The notes under the pieces are model-generated. The model did not search any database. It saw only the letters and a program-made list of their open reading frames with translations, and was not told the origin of the DNA. 64,000 nt of DNA from Paraspadella gotoi (lineage: Eukaryota; Chaetognatha): positions 22,072,278-22,136,277 of the forward strand of contig CM119265.1 of the NCBI GenBank assembly GCA_051294375.1, in the 5' to 3' direction. A program made the translations under genes and the position numbers. This document shows, one piece after another, positions 35,412 through 45,411 of this stretch. The number at the start of each line of letters is the position of its first letter. Position 1 is the stretch's first letter.

Positions 35412-38400
35412 CCTTGTACTTTTTGATGATCTTCTCCGCGGTGACGAAAGCGATCAGTTTCCAGTTCTCCTCCTCGGACACCATTTTCTTTAAATCCTGC
35501 GAACGCGTGTACGATTCGATGTCGTTGGAGTCGGCGTTTTGCACGCATAGGGGCGGGATCTCCCTGGCGGTTATCTTGGCCGAGCATTTAATGATCGATT
35601 CGATTATCTCCTTGTCGGTGGGAGTGTTCCCCGTAGCATTCACTTCGGGCAGCGCCTTCAGAGCTGCGTTGGCGAAGTAGGGACAAAGGTTGATTTTGCC
35701 GAATTCGTTCGGCTGCGGGGGGAAAAAAGTGGGAGTTGCTGAGATATTCAAATAGACCCCAAGTGACATTGAAGAAAATATTGCATGAAAATAAAAAAAA
35801 ATATTTATTTTAAAAGAATTGGTACATTTATTTATGGCAACAGCCGGGTTGCCTGTGATGACAATTGGGTTTGGGCATCTCACTGTTGCCTTTGGGGGCT
35901 TCCTACCCTCAGTGACGGATCTAGTCACTGGCGCGGTTACCCTAGGCCGGTCTCGCTAGGGAAGTCGTTAGGACTGTGGAATGTGTGGATGGAACACATC
36001 GCCTGGGATGGTGTGTTCCCGCTCTGAGCCAATAGTATTGGCTGAATGATCGTGAACGTGAGGTGGTGTGAATATACCACCACACCCTCTTCCTTTGGAC
36101 GTCGGAGAGATCTGCTATTCAGGGGCGGCGAGAGAAATCGCCCCCCCCCCGCCGAATTAGGGACCCCATTATAGGTGAAATGGACTATATCCCTAAACAG
36201 GACATTACCAATAAAGGGGCCTTGATTTGACTTAAATAGGGGCCCCAGCATGATCTAACCCGAATTTAATCAGTTAGACTATCTGCACAGACATGATGAT
36301 AATCACTCGATTCATTTTTTTATTCCTTTTTCTTCTTCTTTTTTTTTTTTTCCTTTTCTTTCCTTCTTTTTTTCTCTCTTTTCAGGTCCCCCTCTCGCCG
36401 CCCCTGCTGCTATGCCATTATCTTGTGAGAGTGATGGAGGCCTTAAACTACCAAAGCCTGTCCAAAGTCTGGGGCAAGATAACTTATTTATTATATGAAA
36501 TTTTATTCGTATATTGTGGCAGTAAGACTTAAAGCTCCCTCACTGCTGTCCGTCCTCAGCCTCGTTTCAATGGCTGAGCGTGAGCAGGCTAAATCATCTC
36601 GTTACAACCGTGCGTCGCGTGTTCAATCCCTGGGTATCCCGGTTCTGGTCACGGAGCCGCTCTAAATATGACAGTGACAGGAGGCGGTCACTGAGGGTCC
36701 GCAGCCCCTACGCCAGTTACCCCGCGCCGGCATTCCTCCCGTTACCATAATATATCATTATCGTGGTTTGATATAAGAAAAAAGTAAAGTTTGGTTATGG
36801 TTAAGGGTATTTAAAGTTAGGGGTGGTTAGTGTTAGGGGTTGTCAGGGTTAAAGTGTTTAGGGCTAATGGTGGTTACTGGTTACGTAACTAAGGGTAGTA
36901 GGGAAAACCATTGTTCTTTTTTTTCCCCGAAATTTTTTTGTTATAAAAAGCAACAAAAAAAAATCACTGGGAAGATCTCAAGCGGTGAATATTCAATTTT
37001 TACCCATTTTTCCTTCATGGGCAAGGTCACTCAACCTTCTTTTCGTAATAGATGTTCGTGTCCGTAAAGATGTTCCAAAAAACGTCCCTGGGAAATAGCG
37101 CGCTCTTCACGTACTCCTTGTCGCCGATGTCACCGGTGTATATAGTCTCTTTAAAGTTGTTCTGTTGTTTTGTTTTTTTTCCACAGGTGTATAAAAAAGG
37201 TAGGTCGTAATTTATTTTTGTTTTTTTTTTAAACTAAAGAGGAAACGATAGGTCTGATGAGAAAGTCCTACCATGTCAACGACTTTTGGGTATTTTTGGG
37301 CAAATTCTTTATACGCGGCTTCTCTGCAAAGGAAGCGAGAAATAAAAAAATTATCATGCGAAATGAATGAAATTTAAAATTAAGAATAAGATTGAGAGAT
37401 TGGTAAATTTATTGCTTTAGCTTTTTATTTTCTCTTTACTCACACGAATTTTAAAATGTGACCAAAAACGTAATTCGTTGCTTGTAGTCTTTGCTCTTTT
37501 TTTGGCGGCAACATCGTTGTGATAAAACTGACAAAAAGATTGCCAAATATTGGACAAAAAAAAAGTTAAGGAAATTATAAAAAAAAAGGGAGGCGCCGTC
37601 TGAAATACCTGCTCCGCGCCATCGGATTGCAAATGAGCGAAGTCGTCAACTTTGATTCTTTCGTGGAGATGGCGCTGCCATGCCAACAGCCGGGCAGGAA
37701 CGACTCTCCGCACAAGTCGCCGAATGGTTTCCTCCCGCAGCGTTTTGGCCTGAAGAAACGGGTGAATGAATCTCTATCACTCTGTCTCTCTCACTCCCTT
37801 TTTCTCACCTCTTATATCCTTTAAAGACGCAGGCGTTTCCATCCGCTTTTCCGAAAGCGTAATAACAATCCGAAAAAAACTTGTGGTACGGCGACGCGCC
37901 TGTGAGTTTTGAGCGCCATCTAACTTGTAGCTCGGAATTTAAAATTTTTGAGCGAACCCACTCGCTAATTAACGTAAATATAGGTTTTTTTATTTAACTA
38001 AATGATAAAGTAAACCGTAAACATTTCATCAGGAGTTTTGGCTTGAAGACAACAGATATTTGGGGCGAAACCTGATTCAGTGATTGTCATCGACAATGAT
38101 GAAGGGTGGATTCTGTGAAGACATCGAAGCTTTGTCGGAGACAATATCGTGGACAATCTCAAACTTACCGATGCGCATTATTATAATCTTCAAAACGAGG
38201 CGCTGCCTCTGAATCTAGTTACCTCCACATCAGGCTCTGCCGCTGAATATTTTTACCTCCAAACCAGGCGCTGCCGCTGAATCTTATTGCCAAATCTAAT
38301 TCCAATCGTTCTTTAACTAGCGTCCAATCCGCCGGTAACGTTTCGTTCGAATTTTTGGAACTGTTTTCGGAAGAACTGGAGTTTTGCCGAGAACTGGCGT

Positions 38401-38816
38401 TTTTAGATCCTCCGAATCCTCGGAAACTCTGTTGGAGTTAATATGTCGACTTTCGTTTTATTTTACTTTTTGTTTGAAGCAACTAAGCCGTAAGCGATTA
38501 ATTTTATAAGTTTAAGTTTATCTGTATTATGTATCCGATCAATTTAATTTCTGACGACGAATATCCGATTTGATTGAGCTACCGACAGACAAAATTTAAA
38601 TTAAATGGATTAATTTATCGGATTGATTGATCAGATTATTCATCGATTCGTTCTCGGATTTCATCATCTCTTCGAACCAAGAAATTTAAAATCTATTGGG
38701 ACCCTGACTGGGATGCCGTCAGGAGTATCACTTCCTGAAGTTGAATCTACCTGCGCCGACGCCGCCGACGACGCAATAGCAAACGTCACCCAAAGCGACG
38801 CTGAAATTCCATTCAT
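35412..38816 (-). CDS. Secreted Cys-containing, N-glycosylation-rich protein, family unknown
   Basis: Exons supported on the - strand: 38751-38816 (signal peptide, 22 residues ending SSAASAQ), 38257-38428 (Ser/Asn-rich with NAS, NSS, NSS and NET sequons), about 37826-37880 (DCYYAFGKADGNAC), about 37610-37743, about 37270-37323 (EAAYKEFAQKYPKVVDM), 37036-37161 (126 bp, IYTGDIGDKEYVK) and 35412-35712 (CPYFANAALKALPEV, Cys at three sites). Donors and acceptors are mostly canonical, but phase of the middle exons is ambiguous: in the 37.6-37.7 kb exon, the frame giving KRCGRKPFGDLCGESF fits the next exon. The 3' end is missing after 35412 (donor GTGAGT). Six or more Cys suggest disulfides. I recognise no family; function is unknown. 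Confidence 0.5.
35833..36085 (-). mobile_element. SINE-like element, subfamily A, inverted copy
   Basis: Reverse complement of 7296-7560 along most of its length (TTATGGCAACAGCCGGGTTG, then TCACTGTTGCCTTTGGGGGC, then CACTGGCGCGGTTACCCTAG). Lies in the last visible intron of the secreted-protein gene. Confidence 0.75.
36405..36512 (+). repeat. Partial copy of repeat D
   Basis: GGAGGCCTTAAACTACCAAA, GCCTGTCCAAAGTCTGG and TTATTTATTATATGAA match repeat D; directly followed by a SINE. Confidence 0.6.
36512..36750 (+). mobile_element. tRNA-derived SINE, subfamily B, copy 2
   Basis: Whole-length match to 33470-33730: CTTAAAGCTCCCTCACTG, TCCGTCCTCAGCCT, TGGCTGAGC (box A-like), GTGTTCAATCCCTGG (box B-like), GACAGTGACAGGAGGCGGTC, and an end in GTTACCATAA. 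Confidence 0.75.
36796..36890 (+). repeat. Degenerate TTAGGG-like tract
   Basis: Irregular telomere-like hexamers (GGTTAAGGG, GTTAGGGG, GTTAGTGTTAGGGG, TTTAGGGC) over about 90 bp directly after a SINE copy. Could be a degenerate interstitial telomeric tract or chance G/T-rich sequence. Confidence 0.4.
38187..38291. repeat. Three tandem ~35-bp repeats across a splice donor
   Basis: Three units of 34-36 bp with the core AGGCGCTGCCGCTGAAT. On the - strand the unit contains the exon 2 donor of the secreted-protein gene (GGAG/GTAAAA); the second unit repeats it (GGAG/GTAACT), the third has lost it. Confidence 0.75.
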
Positions 38817-38923
38817 GCTTTTCGGTTCCACAATCTCTAATTGAAATTTTTAATCGAGGGATCTTTTCCAACTTTTTTTTATTCGATTCCGCTTCTGCCG
38901 ACCCAAAAGTTTTTCGGATGAGA

Positions 38924-38956
<33 letters not shown>

Positions 38957-39760
38957 CTTAAAAAATAAACGTTCTTGTCTTTTGAAACAGAAAAACCGGA
39001 TCACGCGATGGAAAAACCGAAAAATGGGTCAAATTATCAATTCCATTCATTAATTCATTTATTCAATCAATCAATCAACAAGTCAAATTCATCTATAATG
39101 TCCCATGTAAATCCCGCAATCAGTCATAATCATATTATAAACAATATACTAATTTTAAAAAAAATTTTCATAATGGGATTTACTGTGCTAAAGCAAAAAA
39201 AAAATTCTACTCCCTGTGCTTGTGACGTTTAAAGATACAATATACTAATTTTTTATAGTCCTAACTTGGAAATTGCGTAAAGTTTAAGTGGGAGTCTGGG
39301 TAGTTATGCCATACCTTATGGTCAGTTAAAAGTTTAAAACGACGAAAATTTATCGAAACTCATTATAATTTGCTGGGTCAGCGCCGGAGATGATGATGAC
39401 GACGAAAACGACGAAAAAAAGGTCGGGGGGAAAAGGTCAGTTCCATAACCACGAAGAGAAATTTCTCTTCCTGGATTCAAGATCATAGAAAAAACATTTT
39501 AGTTTTCGAGAAAAGATTTAAAAAAAAAAACAAAACAAAAAACAGATGCTTCGGAAGTTCGCGTTTTGTTTAAATGACAAAATGAAAAAAAGAAATAAAA
39601 ACAATTTAAACAAAACGACGGAAGTTCCGTAGAAATCGCAACTTTTTATTATCATTCATAAAAGTTTTGCCATCTCAAAAACCAACGAGAATAATGACAA
39701 CTAAAATTAAATAAAAACGACATAACGATCAGTGCAGTGGTTCCAAACGACTCTATCACC
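38817..39760. other. Divergent spacer between secreted-protein gene (-) and DRC10 (+)
   Basis: Shared 5' flank of two divergent genes; a (TC)n tract at 38927-38959 lies about 110 bp upstream of the secreted-protein start. No other element recognised. Confidence 0.5.
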
Positions 39761-41786
39761 ATGACCTCCGCTCTTCCGAAGATTCCCCCTCGCGCCCAAC
39801 TCGTCGTCCGCGACTCCACCTCTGCCTCCCCGCCTCCCGACGCCCCTTTCTCTCCCGCGCGCCGAAAGTTGACGTCCGTTGAGGCGCAGCGCCTGGTCAA
39901 CGCCGTCGACGACTGCGCCTCCCGACTGGAGGCGGCGTCGCTGATCGGAGGCGTCGCTGGTGTCGTGGACGCCGACCCGACATCCCGGTTAACGAAGGCG
40001 TTGGGATCTCGTTTGACGCAGGCGCTGAGGGGGACGTCTTCGTTAATTCGCGCCTTCGAAGAGCGAATCCGCGTCGTCGACGAGATGTTCGAGCGACAAA
40101 AGCGATCGGGACGCGACCTTTTCCAGTGGCACGAGGGAGAAGGGGACGGAGGAGAAGACAAAGATGGCGTGACGACGGGACGGTGGCAAATCGCGCTCTT
40201 GCGCCAGACGGAGCTGCGGCTGCGGGGGGAAGTTCGGAACGCGACGCGGCGTTGCCGCAGCGGGGACGGCATTGTCGGGCTGCTGAAGCGGATCGAGGCG
40301 GAGCGCGGAGGGGAGAGTGGAAGAGGAGGTCCGCTTCGATCTCGATTGGTGCAACGCGTCGTCGATGAAACGCGACGACTCGGCGACCTCTTGCGGAAAA
40401 AACTCGCCAACTCTCCCATGGACGACGAGGAGAGACATCAGACGCTGAGGGAAGCATCGATCAGGGATAAGAAGGTGGACCGGGTGGGGAAGGGAAGGGG
40501 GAAAATAGGAGGGACAAAAATTGGTGGAAGGAGCTAATATCAACGGGATAAACAAGGGGAGAAGAATTGGAGTCTGGATTAAAATTTAGAGGAATGGGCA
40601 GGATTACAGCAAAAGACTAGGATTAAATTTAAAGAAAGGGACTATTAAAAAAATGATTTGATGGTCAAGAATCTGAAATTTTTAAGTTATATGAGTTTAT
40701 ATTAATTCATTGTTCAAAATATTATTCTTTAGAAATATTATATAAAATATATGTATTTAATATATTTTTGTTCTAATTTGTTTTTATTTAACTGTCTTAT
40801 AAAACAAAACAAAACAACAATAGAACAACTCGATCGTGGATCGATTGGAGCGCGAACTGGCGTCGGCCGGCCGGCATCACGACGCCGAGGTCCGGCGCCG
40901 AAACGACGTCATCCGGCGCCTGCAGATCGAGATCAACGCCGTCGAGAAGACTCACGAGGAGAACGTGAGGAGAACGCGACTTGAAGCGGAGAAGCAGGAG
41001 AACGCGGACATGCGCACCAGCGAGACGAAGAAGCAAAAGTTGCTGCACGAGATCGCGCAGTTGAAAGCGCAGGTGAGGAGGACACTCGTTCCTCTTAATT
41101 TAATCATTAATGCTGTGTGATTATTTTGTATTTAATTTTTTTTCCCTTTTTTTTGGGGGGGGGCATAATTCTTTCATAATTTTTAGTAATTCATCTAGTC
41201 CTTATATACAATAACTGTGTAGTACGAAAATTGCGTGAAGACTAAGTTAATTTTGAGTGTTGTCTGTTTTCCTTGGATTTAACTTACCAGTTTCACTGAC
41301 CCTGGGAAGGAATTGGTGGAACGAACCTCTGCCTTGTTGAAATCCGACCCATCACTCGTTACAACCCCACCCCACCCCTTCCTCCAGCTCACCACCATCA
41401 CCGCGGAGCACCGAGAGAGCGAAGTCTCTCTTCGCAAGCGAAGATTCAAAGTGGAGACCGAGGTGGAGAACATCATCCAAAAATTCGACGAAGAGATCGA
41501 CGAGAAGCACCAGGAGCTGGAGCAGCTCTCCGTCGCCGCGGCAGACGAGAAGCTGCAGTTGGAGCGAACGGAGGCGCAATTCGAGAAGATGCAGGAGAAA
41601 TACCTCACCATCATGGAGGATCGGAGGAAGGAGAAGGAGAGGAAGGAAGCGGAGGAAAAGAGGGAGGAGGCGAGGAGAAAGGCTGCCGTCGTCATTCAGG
41701 CCAAGTGGAGATCCTTCAGATGCAGGAAGTTGCTGTTGAGGAGCAAGAAGATGAAGAAGGGGAAGACGATTTCGCCCAAGAAATGA
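39761..41786 (+). CDS. DRC10: Dynein regulatory complex protein 10 (IQ domain-containing D)
   Basis: Three exons: 39761-40474, 40824-41072, 41388-41786; 453 aa, matching the roughly 450 aa of vertebrate IQCD. DRC10 is part of the nexin-dynein regulatory complex that links microtubule doublets in motile cilia and flagella. Diagnostic stretches: RRKLTSVEAQRLVNAVDD near the N-terminus, VDRLERELASAGRHHDAEV at the start of exon 2, LRKRRFKVETEVENIIQKFD in the coiled-coil core and a single IQ motif near residue 425 (VVIQAKWRSFRCRK) followed by a Lys-rich tail. Much of exon 2-3 is predicted coiled coil by heptad pattern. A GTG at 39737 would extend the frame, but the ATG at 39761 is preferred. Confidence 0.93.
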
Positions 41787-42038
41787 TACGTTTTTAGTGC
41801 TAATAAAATTTTTTTTTTTCGGAAAACAAATACAGTTTTTTTAAAAAACGATTTAATTATTATTAAATTAACAATAGATGACAATTAAAACTTTTCCGAC
41901 TTCTTTTCTTTATCTCATTTTTTCCGCGATTCGATCCGTTTAAGTTCCGTTAATAGTTTTTATCAAAGACCTGAAACATTTCATAACATCAATTTAAAAA
42001 TTAATATCGTTGATTAAGGAAAATCTAATGAATCCAAC

Positions 42039-43945
42039 TTACTTCAGGGGATCCTTGATCATGTCCTGCACTTTTCCTTTGATGTTACCGACCACTTTTT
42101 CCGCGATCAAATTGAAAAGCCAATCGAGCGGCCCGAAAATGTTCACCTTATTCGCAGTGAAAAATGTTTCTCTGTCAAATTTTATGCCTTAATTTCATAG
42201 TTAATTAATAATTAACAAGCAGAGGAAGAGAGAACAAATCGTTAATCTTTTCAATGATCTTGGGAAGAGCATTGCATGATCTTACGTCGATGTCCACATC
42301 GCCGAGGTTGACCTTGGCGTTGACCGAGAGGTCAAAGTTGAGGATGTTCACGGTCTCGTCGCCTTTCTTGAGAGTCTCACGGAAACTGTGAAGGCCGGTG
42401 AGAACGATTTCGATGCTGGAGATCTCCACCTAAAAAGTTTTAACGTTGATCGATCGCTTTACGCCGAATGAACTTCGTCTCTTTAATAACTGCCCCAACG
42501 TTAAAATAAATGAGCGGAATAAACTTTAAAGTCACTTTAAAATTAAGGCGTAAAATTATTTTTTATCATTTGTTCGTAAAAGTGGTATTGGGTTCATTGT
42601 GACCTCTAATTTATCAGTAACGCTAAACTGTCCTAAAGTATCCTAATTAAAATTTATACAATCCTACAATTTATACAATACAATCCCTTTAACACGAGAT
42701 TAAGCCGTAACCCCAGAATCACCAGATAGTCGACAGCAATTAACATTCAGATCCAAGTGACCATAAACTCGTCTTCTTTTATATTGATGTCGACGCAATA
42801 ACCAAAACAATGACGCATAAAATGACCAATTAGTATCTCAGAGAAACTCACCTTGAGATCTGAACTGAGGCTAAAGACTCCAAATTTGACTTCGATAAAA
42901 TAAGCGCCTTTCACGTTGTCGACGCCCAAATCGACGGCGAGCTTGAGGACGTTGTCTTCGACGACGACGCCGCAGTCGCCCTTACGAACGATCGCGTGGA
43001 GGTTGTCCAGATGTCCATGGGTGAGGCGCGCCCACCCGTGGGTCTCTACGAACATAATGGTCTTAGAAAACTCAAAGTAAGAGTCGGGTAGTTTAATCTG
43101 CCCGATGTTCTCGCGGAGCAAGTCGCGCTGATCCTTGAGAAGTTGGTCAACGAATCGATTGGCCTTCGTCACCGGATCCAGGTCGTCCGCGTTTGATATC
43201 GCCGGCGCCGGGACGACGGCGAGAGCGCGACGCTCGACGGGCAGAGCGTCGGAGACCAAGGAGCCGACGCGAAGTTCGATGGCGCGACGGAGGACGCCGA
43301 TGATGACGTCGCGGCCGAGCCGCAATCGATCCTGCAGCAGCCTAGACTTCTGCGGGTCGGAGACGTTAAGATCGAAGGCGACGGCGACGGTGGAGGTGCC
43401 GAGTCTGGTCGAGACGGAGGCGGCGTCAACATGGGCGGCGGCGTCGACGATCAACTCGGCGTCCAAGAAGCGAAAGATGCCTTCGCCGGTGAAGGAGGAT
43501 TCAGAGGACGCATCGGTGACTTCGACTCTATTTTTGGCGGCAGAAAATAGTTTTTTAACGAAAAATTATGTAATATTAATATCTAAAATTTAAATATATT
43601 CCGTTTATTTATTTTATTTTATTATATTTTTATTTTAAATTTTTATTTTTATTTCTGGGAGGTGGATATCGGTGTTATCTTGTGTTAATAGAAGTAGCAT
43701 CTATACATGATTTACCCCTTAGTTCTCGAGTAGATATCATGTAAAACGAAATAAAGATATATGGCATCACACTAACATCAAACATTTTTTACCTCGCATC
43801 GACGAGGAGTTGAGGGAATCTCAACAAAGCCTTCAACGAATCCTCGTCTCTCCGAGCGTCGATGATATCCAAATTACGAAATCCGTCGCAAGAGGCTGCT
43901 GAAACGAACCTAACGTTAAGAAAATATCAAATGTCAAAATTTTTG

Positions 43946-44033
<88 letters not shown>

Positions 44034-44224
44034 CTCTCTCTTTCCATACCTTAAGGGAAATTCCCTTCGTCGACAGCGATGTCCTCGACGACCAACTTCA
44101 AACTCCCCCGTCGTCCATCACCTTCCTTCAAAGTTGCTAAACTTCTCCGCCAGATGTCATCTCGAATCTCCACCGAAAAAATCGGCATAAACAAAAGGCT
44201 AACGAACAAAAGACGTCGCCACAT
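42039..44224 (-). CDS. Secreted two-lobed TULIP / group 7 allergen-like lipid-binding protein
   Basis: Five exons on the - strand: 44050-44224, 43793-43898, 42852-43527, 42286-42429, 42039-42171. A signal peptide (MWRRLLFVSLLFMPIF) starts at 44224. Two similar lobes follow: lobe 1 with GFRNLDIIDARRDED, LRFPQLLVDAR and long amphipathic strands; lobe 2 with NRFVDQLLKDQRDLL, LTHGHLDNLHAIVRKGDC, LKLAVDLGVDNVKG and VEISSIEIVLTG, ending in a helix (VGNIKGKVQDMIKD). Pattern and wording fit the group 7 mite allergen/JHBP-like branch of the TULIP fold, which binds lipids in a long groove; ligand unknown. Two defects: an in-frame TAA is the last full codon of exon 1, and exon 5 needs one base fewer (T5 run at about 42158-42162) to read RNIFTANKVNIFGPL. 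Confidence 0.68.
43951..44041 (+). repeat. (TC)n microsatellite
   Basis: About 90 bp of TC repeats with one TTC interruption, inside intron 1 of the TULIP-like gene. Another (TC)n tract lies at about 44352-44411, upstream of the gene. Confidence 0.95.
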
Positions 44225-44359
44225 TCTCGTCCTTCGTGACTTTTGTGGTTTTTTCTTTAAATTAAATTGAAGCTGAGAAAAACTAACCAATATCTGATGT
44301 TTCAGGCGACCTCATTTTGCTTATTTATCGCGCAGCTGACGGTTTCTCTTCTCATCTCT

Positions 44360-44412
<53 letters not shown>

Positions 44413-44870
44413 TGCTACATTCTCTCTACTCAATAACATCAACGCACAAATACAATCAATGATATTATAAACATAATCGCCGAATATTTGACGCGGAAAC
44501 CAGAACAGGTGATTCTTGTTTCGAACCGAGTTGGGGGGGTGGAGGGGAAGGATTAAGTCAAACTGAAGATGAAATTAAAAAGTTCAGAGCTTATTTAATA
44601 ATTTGTGAGGCTCTTTAATCAAAAAGGAACGATTTCACTAGATTACTATTGTTCACTAAAAATTTTTGAAACGGCAGAATAAATTATTAAAAGACCGGTG
44701 AAAATTATCTTCTCTGGTTACGGCATATATTTGGGAGATATTCGAAAAAAAAATATATCGCCTATTTCTTACCTGAGACTTAGCATCTTAAGTTCTACAG
44801 TTTTTCTCCTCAGTTTGTATCGAGAGAACTTACAATTTCTTACTAAAACTGGGAGCGAATACGCACATCA
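44225..44870. other. Upstream flank of TULIP-like gene
   Basis: Contains the (TC)n tract at 44352-44411; otherwise nothing recognised before the tRNA gene. Confidence 0.5.
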
Positions 44871-44943
44871 GGCCGTGTGGCCTAATGGAGAAGGCGTCGG
44901 CCTCCGGAGCCGAAGATTGTGGGTTCGAGTCCCATCACGGTCG
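44871..44943 (+). tRNA. tRNA-Arg, anticodon CCG
   Basis: A 73-nt cloverleaf. Acceptor arms GGCCGTG and CACGGTC pair fully (one G-U) with discriminator G. Box A TGGCCTAATGG and box B GGTTCGAGTCC are canonical. The anticodon stem TCGGC/GCCGA encloses loop CTCCGGA, giving anticodon CCG (Arg, codon CGG). No intron. A TTTT terminator follows within 8 nt. Confidence 0.95.
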
Positions 44944-45411
44944 TATTTTCATTTTGAAGCAGCTTTTAATCTTAGCCTTAGTTAATTAAAATCGTTATGT
45001 CTTTGAGTCATGATAATAAAAAACATTCTCCCTTCTCTAAAGTTAAATTATTTTCTATCATTCTCTCTCTCTCTCGTTTCTGATTCTTTTACAGAACTTC
45101 TGTTATTGTTCCAAAATTCTCTTTCCATAATCAAATCATTTTTGAAGTCTTTTCATCGCCGTCATTGGCTCTCACGCGATTCCATTGGGTTTCGCAATCC
45201 AATCCGAATTCGAAGAGCCGACCAATCAGAAAATCTCTTTTTCATGCGCGATGGCACTGTGGGCATTCGCGTCTCTCGCTCTCTCGCTCTCTTTCTTTCT
45301 CTCTTTCTTTCCCAATCGTGACGTTATCCCTCTCTTTCCTCAAAACGCGCATCATGTCATCGAAAAAAATTTCCTCTCTCAACTGGATGTTATAATTGCA
45401 TTACATCGACC
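44944..45411. other. Spacer between tRNA and scramblase B
   Basis: TC-rich patches near 45060-45080 and 45270-45310; no gene recognised. Should hold the promoter of scramblase B. Confidence 0.45.

Noticed and set aside
40043-40555. Long - strand open frames over DRC10 exon 1
   Set aside because: GC-rich antisense shadows; the + strand frame matches DRC10 with correct splice phases.
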